From: Paraburkholderia ginsengiterrae
Lineage (GTDB): Bacteria > Pseudomonadota > Gammaproteobacteria > Burkholderiales > Burkholderiaceae
Assembly (NCBI RefSeq): GCF_001645125.1
Contig: NZ_LXKA01000393.1
Span: 62,001 to 126,000 of the forward strand
DNA length: 64,000 nucleotides
Reading direction: 5' to 3'
Positions 36,447 to 44,746 of the stretch are shown here, piece after piece; the stretch's first letter is position 1; the number at the start of each line of letters is the position of its first letter. The translations under genes and the position numbers were made by a program. Under the pieces are notes generated by a model. It saw only the letters and a list, made by a program, of their open reading frames with translations, was not told the DNA's origin and did not search any database.

Positions 36447-36756
36447 TCGGCATTTCTCGCGGCGGTATATTGAACTTGATTTCGGGGTTGTTACGCGCAC
36501 GCCTTGCCTGGTCGATTGCCTCCCGTTCCGCCGCCGCTTGTCTGTCAAAGGTACCGCTCGCTTCCTGTGACGCTCGTACCGCCGCGCTGTCCTGCGTGAT
36601 GGTGGGCTGATTCGAGCCGTACGGCGCGCCCCTCGGATCCGAGGCGATTGCACGCGGCATCGACGTGCCGTGTCGGCTGTAAAACTCCTGATCGGTTTCC
36701 GCTGCGGCATAAAGATATACCGTTGCCAATGAGATACTCACGATCTGTTTCAACAT
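36427..36756 (-). CDS. Small secreted protein of unknown function
   Basis: A 109-residue protein with an N-terminal hydrophobic signal (MLKQIVSISLATVYLYAAAE), then a hydrophilic, Arg/Gln/Ala-rich body (AAAEREAIDQARRARNNPEI) and a short Pro-rich tail. No cysteines, so it is probably a soluble periplasmic protein or one anchored by its uncleaved N-terminus. GC content is lower than in its neighbours. I do not recognise a family. It converges with ppc. Confidence 0.7.
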   Translation of the reverse strand: MLKQIVSISLATVYLYAAAETDQEFYSRHGTSMPRAIASDPRGAPYGSNQPTITQDSAAVRASQEASGTFDRQAAAEREAIDQARRARNNPEIKFNIPPREMPKPVTAN

Positions 36757-36877
36757 TTCAATAACAATCCGGATAGCTAAGCAACCCGGAGCGTATCACG
36801 ATGGTCCCGCCCCTTTATTTTGGGATGGTTGACTTCACAATGAAGGCGCAGAACCATCATGACCTACGACGTTGTCC

Positions 36878-37630
36878 TCATTGCGCGTCGATCATCAGCG
36901 CGTCGAGCTTGAACGAGCCGTCTTCCTGCACGTCGAAATATTGACGCACTTCATCGGGCGCGCCGGCCCACATCGAGCGAATCGCCACCACGCGCGGCTC
37001 GGGTGTGCGCATGCGCGCCACCCATGAGCTGAACTCGATGTCGATGCGCCAGCGCTCGCGGAGCGACGCCTTGAATCCTGCCGCGGCGAACAACGCGATC
37101 CATTCGTCGGCGCGGTAATCACGAATGTGCGAAGCGTCGCGCAGCAACTCGATCGCCTGGATGTGCGTATCGAGCAGCGGATGATCAATGCCGGCAATGT
37201 CGATGAACAACACCTTGCCGCCCGGTTTCAGCACGCGCCGCACCTCCGCGAGCGCGCGCGGCACGTCGTGCCAGTGATGCGCGCTCATGCGGCTGATCAC
37301 CCAATCGAACGAATGATCGGCGAACGGCAGCGTTTCGGCCGCGCCTTGCTGCGTGCGGATGTTGGCAAGGCCGCGCTCCTTCGCCGCGCCGTCCACCGTC
37401 GCAAGCATCTGCGGCGCGATGTCGTATGCCACCACTTCTTTGGCGTGCGGCGCGACCGCGAAACTCGCGTGGCCGGCGCCGCAGCCCATGTCGAGCACCG
37501 TCGCCCCGGGCGTCGCCGCGATCGATTCGGCCAGCGTGCGCAGATCGGCGCCGGTGGCATGCGTCTGACTCGTCAAATAGGCGGCGGCGGTCGAGCCGAA
37601 GGCGTCGGCGACCTGATCGTGATGCTTCAT
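36878..37630 (-). CDS. Class I SAM-dependent methyltransferase
   Basis: A 250-residue protein with a UbiE/Methyltransf_11-type fold. Motif I VLDMGCGAGHASF (about residues 44-56), acidic residue VVAYDIAP after beta-2, motif ETLPFADHSFDWVISRMSA and VLKPGGKVLFID. The ATG at 37630 is preceded by GGGAGGCTCC, which includes a good ribosome-binding site. It is divergent from an HTH regulator 141 bases away. Substrate unknown; YcgJ-like small-molecule methyltransferases are the nearest match. Confidence 0.9.
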   Translation of the reverse strand: MKHHDQVADAFGSTAAAYLTSQTHATGADLRTLAESIAATPGATVLDMGCGAGHASFAVAPHAKEVVAYDIAPQMLATVDGAAKERGLANIRTQQGAAETLPFADHSFDWVISRMSAHHWHDVPRALAEVRRVLKPGGKVLFIDIAGIDHPLLDTHIQAIELLRDASHIRDYRADEWIALFAAAGFKASLRERWRIDIEFSSWVARMRTPEPRVVAIRSMWAGAPDEVRQYFDVQEDGSFKLDALMIDAQ

Positions 37631-37703
37631 GGGAGGCTCCGTTATCCGGGTGGGTGGTGCGGAACGCGTTGTGCCGTTCCAGCCGCTACAATAGAGCCCG
37701 CCG

Positions 37704-37715
37704 TGTACCAGTACA
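37704..37715. promoter_or_regulatory. Short palindrome, candidate operator
   Basis: A perfect inverted repeat TGTAC-CA-GTACA in the 141-base gap between the divergent methyltransferase and HTH-regulator genes. Its position between the two starts suits a binding site for the regulator encoded alongside. A 5-bp half-site can occur by chance, so confidence is limited. Confidence 0.4.
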
Positions 37716-37771
37716 AGTTAAGCAATTATTCTGGTATCTCTATTACCCCCTCCACGCGCCACCCGACCAGC

Positions 37772-38584
37772 ATGACCACGCCGTCTTCCGCCGACCACCC
37801 GCCGCCGCTCGACGCCACCCCCGCCCGCGCGCTCGGCGAATTCATCCGCGCTCACCGCGAGCGGCTCTCGCCGCAAGCCGTCGGCCTGCCGCCGGGCCCG
37901 CGCCGCCGCACGCCGGGATTGCGGCGCGAGGAAGTCGCGCAGCTGTGCGGCGTGAGTCCGACCTGGTACACGTGGATCGAACAGGGGCGGCCGGTGTCCG
38001 CTTCCGCGGACGCGCTCGCCCGCATCGCGGTCGCCCTGCAACTGTCGCGCGCCGAACGCGCCTATCGGTTCGAACTGGCCGCCCAGCGCGACCCGGCCGA
38101 GCCCGATCCGGCCGCCGCCGACGCGCCCGCCACGCTGCTCGAAACCGTGCAGCTCGTGAACACGCCGGCCTATGTGCTCGACCGCCAGTGGAATGCGCTC
38201 GCGTGGAACGAACGCGCCGCAGACCTGTTCGTCGGCTGGCTGGACGAGGCGCACGACCGCAATCTGCTGCGCTACACCTTCACCGAGCCGGCCGCGCGCG
38301 AGCTGATCGTCGATTGGGAGACGCGCGCGCGGCGGCTCGCCGCCGAATTCCGCGCAGACTCTATCCGTCATCTGAACGATGCGCCCACGCGCGCGCTGAT
38401 CGACTCGCTCACGGCCACGAGCGATGCCTTCGCGCAGTTCTGGGCGTCGCAGGACGTGGGCGGCCGCGAGGGCGGCCGGCGCGAGTTCAACCATCCGCGC
38501 GACGGCCGCATCGTCTTCGACCAGATCACCTTCAAGCCCGCGCATCGCGAAGATCTGAAGCTGGTGGTGCTGGTGCGCGAGTAG
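37772..38584 (+). CDS. Helix-turn-helix transcriptional regulator with MmyB-like sensor domain
   Basis: A 270-residue regulator. The N-terminal XRE-type HTH (about residues 15-90) includes RRRTPGLRREEVAQLCGVS and TWYTWIEQGR. The C-terminal domain (about 110-265) contains NTPAYVLDRQWNALAWNERA and NLLRYTF, matching the MmyB-like PAS-related ligand-binding domain (PF17765). Such regulators are common in Actinobacteria and Burkholderiales and often control a divergent oxidoreductase or methyltransferase gene, which fits the layout here. I used the ATG at 37772; the long upstream frame runs through the promoter and methyltransferase gene and is not coding. Confidence 0.9.
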   Translation: MTTPSSADHPPPLDATPARALGEFIRAHRERLSPQAVGLPPGPRRRTPGLRREEVAQLCGVSPTWYTWIEQGRPVSASADALARIAVALQLSRAERAYRFELAAQRDPAEPDPAAADAPATLLETVQLVNTPAYVLDRQWNALAWNERAADLFVGWLDEAHDRNLLRYTFTEPAARELIVDWETRARRLAAEFRADSIRHLNDAPTRALIDSLTATSDAFAQFWASQDVGGREGGRREFNHPRDGRIVFDQITFKPAHREDLKLVVLVRE

Positions 38585-38766
38585 TAGACAAAAAGCGCAC
38601 GAAAAAACGAACGAATAAGCGCACAAACAGGCGCACGGCCGGCGCAGTCTTCCACGCTCCCGGCCGGTGTTAAAATCGTTGTCTTTCCGCGCTTCGCCGG
38701 CACCTTTGCACAGTCCGTGCGAGTGCGCCGCCAGCCTCTTCACCGTTCGTTCAACTGCCCAACACC

Positions 38767-40173
38767 ATGACGTCCCAACTGCACAAAAAAGGCGAAGCCT
38801 GGTCGGCTCGCTTCTCGGAGCCGATGTCGGAGCTCGTCAAACGCTACACGTCGTCGGTTTTCTTCGACAAGCGTCTGGCGCTAGTCGATATCGAAGGGTC
38901 GCTCGCGCACGCCTCGATGCTGGCCGCGCAGAAGATCATCGCCGCCGACGACCTCGCCGCGATCCAACGCGGCATGGCGCAGATCAAGGGTGAAATCGAG
39001 CGAGGCGAGTTCGAGTGGCAACTCGATCTGGAAGACGTGCACCTGAATATCGAAGCGCGCCTGACCGCGCTGATCGGCGACGCCGGCAAGCGCCTGCACA
39101 CCGGCCGCTCGCGTAACGACCAGGTCGCGACCGACATCCGTTTGTGGCTGCGCGGCGAAATCGACCGGATCGGCGGCTTGCTGACGGAGCTGCGCACCGC
39201 GCTGCTCGACATGGCGGAGAAGAACGCGGCGACCATCATGCCGGGCTTCACGCACCTGCAAGTGGCGCAGCCGGTCACGTTCGGCCATCACCTGCTCGCC
39301 TACGTCGAAATGTTTTCGCGCGACGCCGAGCGCATGCTCGACTGCCGCAAGCGCGTGAACCGCCTGCCGCTCGGCGCGGCCGCGCTCGCCGGCACCAGCT
39401 ATCCGATCGACCGCCACGCGGTGGCGAAGACGCTGGGCTTCGACGGCATCTGCGCAAACTCGCTCGACGCGGTATCCGACCGCGACTTCGCGATCGAATT
39501 CACGGCGGCGTCGGCGCTCGTCATGACGCACATCTCGCGCTTCTCCGAAGAGCTCGTGCTGTGGATGAGCCCGCGCGTCGGCTTCATCGACCTGGCCGAC
39601 CGCTTCTGCACCGGTTCGTCGATCATGCCGCAGAAGAAGAACCCGGACGTGCCCGAACTGGCGCGCGGCAAGACCGGCCGCGTGAACGGCCATCTGATCG
39701 CGCTGCTCACGCTGATGAAAGGCCAGCCGCTCGCGTACAACAAGGACAATCAGGAAGACAAGGAACCGCTGTTCGACACCGTCGACACGGTGGCCGATAC
39801 GCTGCGCATCTTCGCTGAAATGGTTGCCGGCATTTCGGTCAAGCCGCAAGCCATGCGCGACGCCGCGTTGCAAGGCTTCTCCACCGCAACTGATCTCGCC
39901 GACTACCTCGTCAAGCGCGGCTTGCCGTTCCGCGACGCGCACGAAGCCGTTGCTCTCGCCGTGCGCATCTGTGCCGATCGCGGCTGCGATCTGGCGGATC
40001 TGACGCTGGAGGAAATGCGCACCGAACTGCCGAACGTCGCGCATCTGATCGGCGACGATGTGTTCTCGTACCTCACGCTCGAAGGCTCGGTCGCAAGCCG
40101 CAATCATCCGGGCGGCACAGCGCCGGAGCAGGTGCTTGCCGCTGTAAAAGCAGCCCGGCTGGCATTGCAGTAA
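38767..40173 (+). CDS. argH: Argininosuccinate lyase
   Basis: Last step of arginine synthesis: splits argininosuccinate into arginine and fumarate. 468 residues. Features: [30 protein letters not shown] with the catalytic His region, and the fumarase/aspartase superfamily signature [12 protein letters not shown] with the catalytic Ser. Length is normal. It stands alone, as in most Burkholderiales where arg genes are scattered. Two small hairpins follow the stop. Confidence 0.96.
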   Translation: MTSQLHKKGEAWSARFSEPMSELVKRYTSSVFFDKRLALVDIEGSLAHASMLAAQKIIAADDLAAIQRGMAQIKGEIERGEFEWQLDLEDVHLNIEARLTALIGDAGKRLHTGRSRNDQVATDIRLWLRGEIDRIGGLLTELRTALLDMAEKNAATIMPGFTHLQVAQPVTFGHHLLAYVEMFSRDAERMLDCRKRVNRLPLGAAALAGTSYPIDRHAVAKTLGFDGICANSLDAVSDRDFAIEFTAASALVMTHISRFSEELVLWMSPRVGFIDLADRFCTGSSIMPQKKNPDVPELARGKTGRVNGHLIALLTLMKGQPLAYNKDNQEDKEPLFDTVDTVADTLRIFAEMVAGISVKPQAMRDAALQGFSTATDLADYLVKRGLPFRDAHEAVALAVRICADRGCDLADLTLEEMRTELPNVAHLIGDDVFSYLTLEGSVASRNHPGGTAPEQVLAAVKAARLALQ

Positions 40174-40184
40174 AGCCGAAAAAA

Positions 40185-40241
40185 AGCCCGCGCGAAGCGG
40201 GCTAATTGAAAGACTTCCACCGATGCCTCCCGAGGGAGGCA
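40185..40241 (-). terminator. Two hairpins after argH; the first is oriented as a minus-strand terminator
   Basis: The first stem, AGCCCGC with GCGGGCT (40185-40203), has a run of As on its left and no T-run on its right. As an intrinsic terminator it would therefore stop leftward transcription. The second is a perfect 7-bp stem, TGCCTCC-CGAG-GGAGGCA (40224-40241), without a T-run. Both flanking genes are on the plus strand. Confidence 0.55.
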
Positions 40242-40394
40242 GTCGCAGTGTAGGCTCGTTTCGAACGCGCACCAAACCGTTCATATTTCAGCGCGTTACG
40301 GGCGCTGGGACACGGAAAGCGGGTGAACGCCAATTGCTTCCTGGCTTATTTTGACTACTATCAAATCACGTCCCGTCCCGCGTTATCTCCGACG

Positions 40395-40940
40395 ATGTTC
40401 ACCCGTACGCGTCACCCTCTCCGCCTGACCGGCAGTCGTGTGTACCGTGTCAGTGCATGGCCCGCGCTTGGCCGCGGCATGCTATTCGCCGCAGCGCTGT
40501 GCATCGCCTTGAGCGGCTGCAATGTGACGCTCACGCCGTGGACACGCCCCGCAGCCGTGTCCACACCGCCGGCTGCCATCAATAGCGTGACGCTCGATCA
40601 GTACCGCGATGCCGTTGCAAGACGCATCGTCGAACGCAATCCGTCTTATGTGCTGCGCGGCACACCGCAAGCCATGCTGCGTTCGCTGGTGGTGGTGTCG
40701 TTCACGGTGGATGCGAATGGCCGCGTGGTGCAGTCGTCGGTCTATCGCACCAACGGCGACAATGAAGCCGAAAGCGCCGCGCTCGCCTCGTTGCGGCGCG
40801 CCGCGCCGCTGCCGGAGCCTCCCGGCAAATTGCTGAACGGCCGTGGCCAGCTCGAACTGTTCGAAGACTGGCTCTTCAACGACGACGGCAAATTCCAGCT
40901 CCGCGAGCTCGCCTCGCCGCAAGCGCAAACCATCGACTGA
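40395..40940 (+). CDS. Lipoprotein with TonB C-terminal domain
   Basis: A protein of about 181 residues. A long basic N-region and a hydrophobic core end at a lipobox (ALCIALSGC), followed by a domain with the TonB C-terminal pattern (VVVSFTVDANGRVVQSSVYRTNGDNEAESAALASLRRAAPLPEPP cut here into its visible parts: VVVSFTVDANGRVVQ, SAALASLRRAAPLPEPP). Unlike true TonB it has no Pro-rich periplasm-spanning segment and would be lipid-anchored, so it is unlikely to energise receptors directly. Function unknown. I chose the ATG at 40395; a GTG at 40323 would add 24 unusual residues. Confidence 0.8.
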   Translation: MFTRTRHPLRLTGSRVYRVSAWPALGRGMLFAAALCIALSGCNVTLTPWTRPAAVSTPPAAINSVTLDQYRDAVARRIVERNPSYVLRGTPQAMLRSLVVVSFTVDANGRVVQSSVYRTNGDNEAESAALASLRRAAPLPEPPGKLLNGRGQLELFEDWLFNDDGKFQLRELASPQAQTID

Positions 40941-41038
40941 AGCCCGTTGCGCTCGCTATAATTTTCGGATTCCCTGCGCCGGAACCTTCCGGCATGGCTC
41001 ACGCCGCCCAGTGGAATCACGACACATGGAGACCCTGC

Positions 41039-42346
41039 ATGTCCACTTCGCCGATTTCCGCGGCCGGGCCCAATGCGGCCAAGCAGAATAACAACGCGCG
41101 GATCATCTTCGCGAGCTTTATCGGCACCGCGATCGAGTTTTACGATTTCTACGTCTATGCAACCGCCGCGGCGCTCGTCATCGGGCCGGTGTTTTTCCCG
41201 CACGGCTCGGCGACCGCGCAGGCCGTGTCGGCCTTCGTCACGTTCGGCATCGCGTTCATTGCGCGGCCGATCGGCTCGTTCCTGTTCGGCCACTTCGGCG
41301 ACCGGATCGGCCGCAAGTCGACGCTGGTCGCATCGCTGCTGGTGATGGGCGTGTCGACCACGCTGATCGGCTTCGTGCCGGGCTACGACTCGATTGGCAG
41401 CCTCGCGCCGATCCTGCTATGCGTCTTGCGCTTCGGCCAGGGCATTGGCCTCGGCGGCGAATGGGGCGGCGCGGCGCTGCTCGCCACCGAGAACGCGCCC
41501 GCCGGCAAACGCGGCTGGTTCGGCATGTTCCCCCAGCTTGGACCGTCGATCGGCTTTCTCGCATCCAACGGACTGTTCTTCGCGCTGGCGCTCTCGTTGA
41601 GCGACGAGCAATTCCGGAGCTGGGGCTGGCGCGTGCCGTTCCTCGTGAGCGCCGTGCTGGTCGCGCTGGGTTTATACGTGCGTTTGAAGATTGCCGAGAC
41701 GCCGGCGTTCCAGGCGGCTATCGACCGGCAGGAACGCGTCAAGGTGCCAATCGCGACGTTGCTGTCGCAACACTGGGTGCCGACTCTGCTCGGCGCGCTC
41801 GCGATGGTGGTCTGCTACACGCTGTTCTACAACGCCACCACGTTCTCGCTGTCGTACGGCGTGTCCGTGCTGCACATTCCGCGGCCGACTTTCCTCGGGC
41901 TGCTGTGCATCGCCGTGGTGTTCATGGCGCTCGCCACCCCGCTGTCCGCCTGGGCCAGCGACCGCGTTGGGCGCAAGCCGGTGCTGATCGTGGGCATCAT
42001 CGCGGCGATCCTGTCTGGCTTCACGATGGCGCCGCTTCTCGGCAGCGGACAGACTCCGCTGGTGCTGCTGTTCCTCGTGATCGAGCTGTTCCTGATGGGC
42101 GTGACGTTCGCACCGATGGGCGCGCTGCTGCCGGAACTGTTCCCGACCAATGTGCGCTACACCGGCGCGGGTGTGTCGTATAACCTCGGCGGGATTCTCG
42201 GCGCCTCGGTCGCGCCGTATATCGCCCAGATGCTTGCCGCGCGCGGCGGGCTGCCGTGGGTTGGCGCGTATGTGTCGATCGCCGCCGCCGTCAGCATGAT
42301 CGGCGTGCTGTGCATGCGCGAAACGCGCGACGCGCGTTTGATGTAA
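41039..42346 (+). CDS. MFS transporter, metabolite:H+ symporter (MHS) family
   Basis: A 435-residue, 12-helix inner-membrane transporter. MHS features: AIEFYDFYVYATAAALVIG in helix 1, GHFGDRIGRKSTL in the 2-3 loop, and FGQGIGLGGEWGGAALLATE in helices 4-5. The family includes ProP, KgtP and ShiA and carries organic acids or osmolytes. The substrate is not given by context, as no enzyme gene is adjacent. The ATG at 41039 has GGAG seven bases upstream; the earlier in-frame ATG at 40994 overlaps the likely promoter. Confidence 0.92.
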   Translation: MSTSPISAAGPNAAKQNNNARIIFASFIGTAIEFYDFYVYATAAALVIGPVFFPHGSATAQAVSAFVTFGIAFIARPIGSFLFGHFGDRIGRKSTLVASLLVMGVSTTLIGFVPGYDSIGSLAPILLCVLRFGQGIGLGGEWGGAALLATENAPAGKRGWFGMFPQLGPSIGFLASNGLFFALALSLSDEQFRSWGWRVPFLVSAVLVALGLYVRLKIAETPAFQAAIDRQERVKVPIATLLSQHWVPTLLGALAMVVCYTLFYNATTFSLSYGVSVLHIPRPTFLGLLCIAVVFMALATPLSAWASDRVGRKPVLIVGIIAAILSGFTMAPLLGSGQTPLVLLFLVIELFLMGVTFAPMGALLPELFPTNVRYTGAGVSYNLGGILGASVAPYIAQMLAARGGLPWVGAYVSIAAAVSMIGVLCMRETRDARLM

Positions 42347-42560
42347 CCCGGGAGGCCGCGCCAGCGCCTTGCTTGTAGTGACTCGATGCCGTCCCGCACG
42401 CGATGCGTGGCACGGCGGCATTGGTCACCCCTGCCCCGCTTCACCGCCCGCTTCACACCCTCGCCTGCCGGGCGTTCCTGGGTGAATCCCCTGCCTTGCA
42501 CGTCTTTTTGACTTCCCTATACTCGACGCAAATAACCCTATTGTGCGCAGGGAGGTCCGG

Positions 42561-42740
42561 ATGAATATTCATCTTCACAACGCGGACGTCGTCATGATCA
42601 TTGCGCTGGCACTGCTGTGTTCGCTGCTGCTTGCCCTGCGCTTTCGCCCCGCGACATGGAAAGGCATTGTCGTGGAGGCGCTGGCGGCGAATGCCGCGGC
42701 CATCGCGGCAGTGATCGCCTTCGAAATGCTACTGGCCTGA
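42561..42740 (+). CDS. Small two-helix membrane protein
   Basis: A 59-residue hydrophobic protein preceded by a perfect GGAGG five bases before the ATG. Two predicted helices (about residues 10-28 and 38-58) are joined by a short basic loop (RFRPATWKG). No family recognised. The good ribosome-binding site and helix pattern support it as real; it could be a regulator or assembly factor of a membrane complex. It stands alone. Confidence 0.6.
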   Translation: MNIHLHNADVVMIIALALLCSLLLALRFRPATWKGIVVEALAANAAAIAAVIAFEMLLA

Positions 42741-42804
42741 CCCGGCCTCATGCCGCGCGTCCGTGCTTTCGCACGTTGAGCGCCGCGGCACCTGACCTCG
42801 GCCC

Positions 42805-42942
42805 TTAGCGGTAGTAGTAACCGCCGTGATGGTAGTAGCCGCCTCCGCCATAGTAGTAGCCGGGGGCCGGCGCGACGATGCAGCCGCCAAGCGCTGTTGC
42901 GAGCAGTGTGCCTGCGATCAGGCTCAGAATCAGGCGTTTCAT
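42805..42942 (-). CDS. Tiny Gly/Tyr-rich lipoprotein
   Basis: A 45-residue precursor: signal peptide MKRLILSLIAGTLLATALGGC with a clear lipobox, then a mature peptide of about 25 residues rich in Gly, Tyr and His (GYYYGGGGYYHHGGYYYR). A GGAGAAC lies five bases upstream of the ATG at 42942; the longer reading frame upstream is not coding. Such Tyr/Gly/His-rich mini-lipoproteins are common in Burkholderiales envelopes but have no known role. Confidence 0.75.
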   Translation of the reverse strand: MKRLILSLIAGTLLATALGGCIVAPAPGYYYGGGGYYHHGGYYYR

Positions 42943-43103
42943 GTTGTTCTCCGTCGAGTCAGATTTATTCGAGCCCAAGCCCGATGACTCGATTGAACAC
43001 GACGGCGCCTCACGCAAGCGTTGCCATTTGTAAGGGAAGATCACCAAGGTGTTACATGATCCGCGCACGTGGCATACGGCGTCCGAGGCATGAGCGCGAC
43101 CAA

Positions 43104-43487
43104 TTCACCGCAGAGGAAAACACCGCCTATACTGGTTTGAACTTGCCTGCGAGGCAGGCGCCTTGCTGGAAGCGCATCCGTAGCGCATGTGAGAGGCAAG
43201 GCGCCGTGGCGCGCGGCAAGGTGTTGAAGGGGCAGGCGGCCCCGGCACCATCGGCGAAGTGACAAGATGCACCGGCGGCGCCGTTAGGCACCCTACGAAA
43301 AGCGACAGATTTAACAGGCGTGTAATGCGCGGCGCGTGCGCCGGCTCAACGCCTGGTGCAGACCCAGCAGGGTTGTACGCAACGATTCCTCTCCGCCCGT
43401 TGTTCCCCGACGCGGGCGTTTTTCAGAGGCGTTACGAGGCAGCGCCCGACTGATCGGGCGTACCGCGCGTGGCGCCTCTTTTCTTTT
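43104..43487 (+). ncRNA. Candidate structured RNA in a gene-free region
   Basis: The interval 42943-43528 has no convincing ORF but shows RNA-like structure. A promoter-like pair, TTCACC (43104-43109) and TATACT (43128-43133), is spaced 18 bases. After it come a hairpin GCCTGC-GAG-GCAGGC (43145-43159), a 10-bp inverted repeat GGCGCCTTGC/GCAAGGCGCC (43157-43166 with 43196-43205), and a terminator-like stem CGCCCG/CGGGCG with five Ts (43394-43423). A nested stem follows: AGAGGCG with CGCCTCT around CGCCCGA-CTGA-TCGGGCG, then TTTTCTTTT (43425-43487). It does not match tmRNA, RNase P, SRP or 6S as I know them. The transcript is a prediction only. Confidence 0.3.
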
Positions 43488-43528
43488 GGGCAAACGATTG
43501 CGCGGCCGCGCAAAGTGCGGCGCGGCGC

Positions 43529-44533
43529 TCAGGCTGCAGCCGATCCACTTTGCATAGAAACGGCGTGCGGATCGGTATGAACGTAGTCAATCGCCTCGAG
43601 CGCTGCGCTGACGGGCGGCACCGACTGGCCGTCGCCGATCGAGATGGAGCGGAACGGCGATTCGATACCGCAGTGCGACGGCGAGGTCGCCACGAAGATC
43701 ATCACCGTGCGCTTCTGCAACGCGTGCGCGAGATGGACGAAGCCGGTGTCGGTGCCGATGACCAGTGCGCACGCATCGATCATCTGCGCGATTTCGGTCA
43801 CGCTCATTTTCGGCAGAACGGCCGCGCCCGGCACTTGCGATGCAATCTGCTCGGCCTCGGCCCGCTCGCCCTCCGAACCCCACGGCAGCACCACATGAAA
43901 ACCGCGTTGCGCCAGTTCGCGGCCGACCTCGGCCCAATGCGTCAACGGCCATTTCTTGTCGTCTTTCGAGGTAGCGTGGAAAAGCGCGGCGACCGGCGCG
44001 CTGTTCGACCCGAACGGCAGGCTGGCCGGCTCGGGCAGGCGCAGATTGTAGATCGCCGGGCCTTCTACTTCGTAGCCCAGCGCCTCGCCCGTGCTGATAC
44101 GCATGCCGTGCCACGCATTGCATTGCGGACGCGGCCCGAAGCGGCCGGTGTACGCAAATGCGGCGCCGCGCTCGCCCAGATCCTGGGACTGGTAGCCGAT
44201 ACGCTTCGACGAGCGCGCCAGAAAGGCGATGATCGCGCTCTTGTAGACACCGTGGATGTCGATAATGAAATCGTAACGGTAGGCGCGCAGTTCGGCGATA
44301 GACGCCCAGATCGCCTTGAAATCGGCCCAGCGGCGGGCCTTCTTGAACCGGCGCAGCGGCGCGCACAGCACGCGATCCACGCTCTCGCTCCAGTGCACCA
44401 CCTCGGCGAATGCTTCGTCTGCGGCCCAATCCACCTGAACGCCGGGATACGCGCGTTTGATATCGGCGACAACTGGCAAAGCCTGCACGATATCGCCGAG
44501 TGAAGTGACCTTGACGATAAGGACGCGCTTCAT
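43529..44533 (-). CDS. waaC: Lipopolysaccharide heptosyltransferase I
   Basis: Adds the first L-glycero-D-manno-heptose to Kdo of the LPS inner core at the cytosolic face of the inner membrane. 334 residues, GT family 9. N-terminal KRVLIVKVTSLGDIVQALP and VDWAADEAFAEV, and C-terminal donor-site LVIGTDTGFVHLAHAL. I used the ATG at 44533 (MKRVLIVKVTS); upstream in-frame codons extend into AT-rich promoter sequence. The 5' flank is AT-rich compared with the gene. Divergent from the chloride-channel gene. Confidence 0.94.
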   Translation of the reverse strand: MKRVLIVKVTSLGDIVQALPVVADIKRAYPGVQVDWAADEAFAEVVHWSESVDRVLCAPLRRFKKARRWADFKAIWASIAELRAYRYDFIIDIHGVYKSAIIAFLARSSKRIGYQSQDLGERGAAFAYTGRFGPRPQCNAWHGMRISTGEALGYEVEGPAIYNLRLPEPASLPFGSNSAPVAALFHATSKDDKKWPLTHWAEVGRELAQRGFHVVLPWGSEGERAEAEQIASQVPGAAVLPKMSVTEIAQMIDACALVIGTDTGFVHLAHALQKRTVMIFVATSPSHCGIESPFRSISIGDGQSVPPVSAALEAIDYVHTDPHAVSMQSGSAAA

Positions 44534-44746
44534 GGAGGACCTGTTAGCTGTTCGAATGTAAAAAAGTATTTTAGCCGACGATTTCAATAACCATGACTGA
44601 AACCGACACCCTGCGAGCCGGTCATTAATACGGTGCATTACGTTAACACCATTACAAAATCCATCTCAAAATATTTCACCATCCTTTCAATTCGTTTTAT
44701 CGAACCGGTGCGGCTTATACTTCAACCTTTGCGCCTGCACACGCTC

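Noticed and set aside
37127-37771. Upstream extension of the HTH regulator frame
   Set aside because: It would cross the divergent promoter and the methyltransferase gene; the HTH domain begins normally from the ATG at 37772.
42897-43262. 121-codon plus-strand ORF near the candidate RNA
   Set aside because: Starts opposite the mini-lipoprotein signal peptide, has no ribosome-binding site and no family features.
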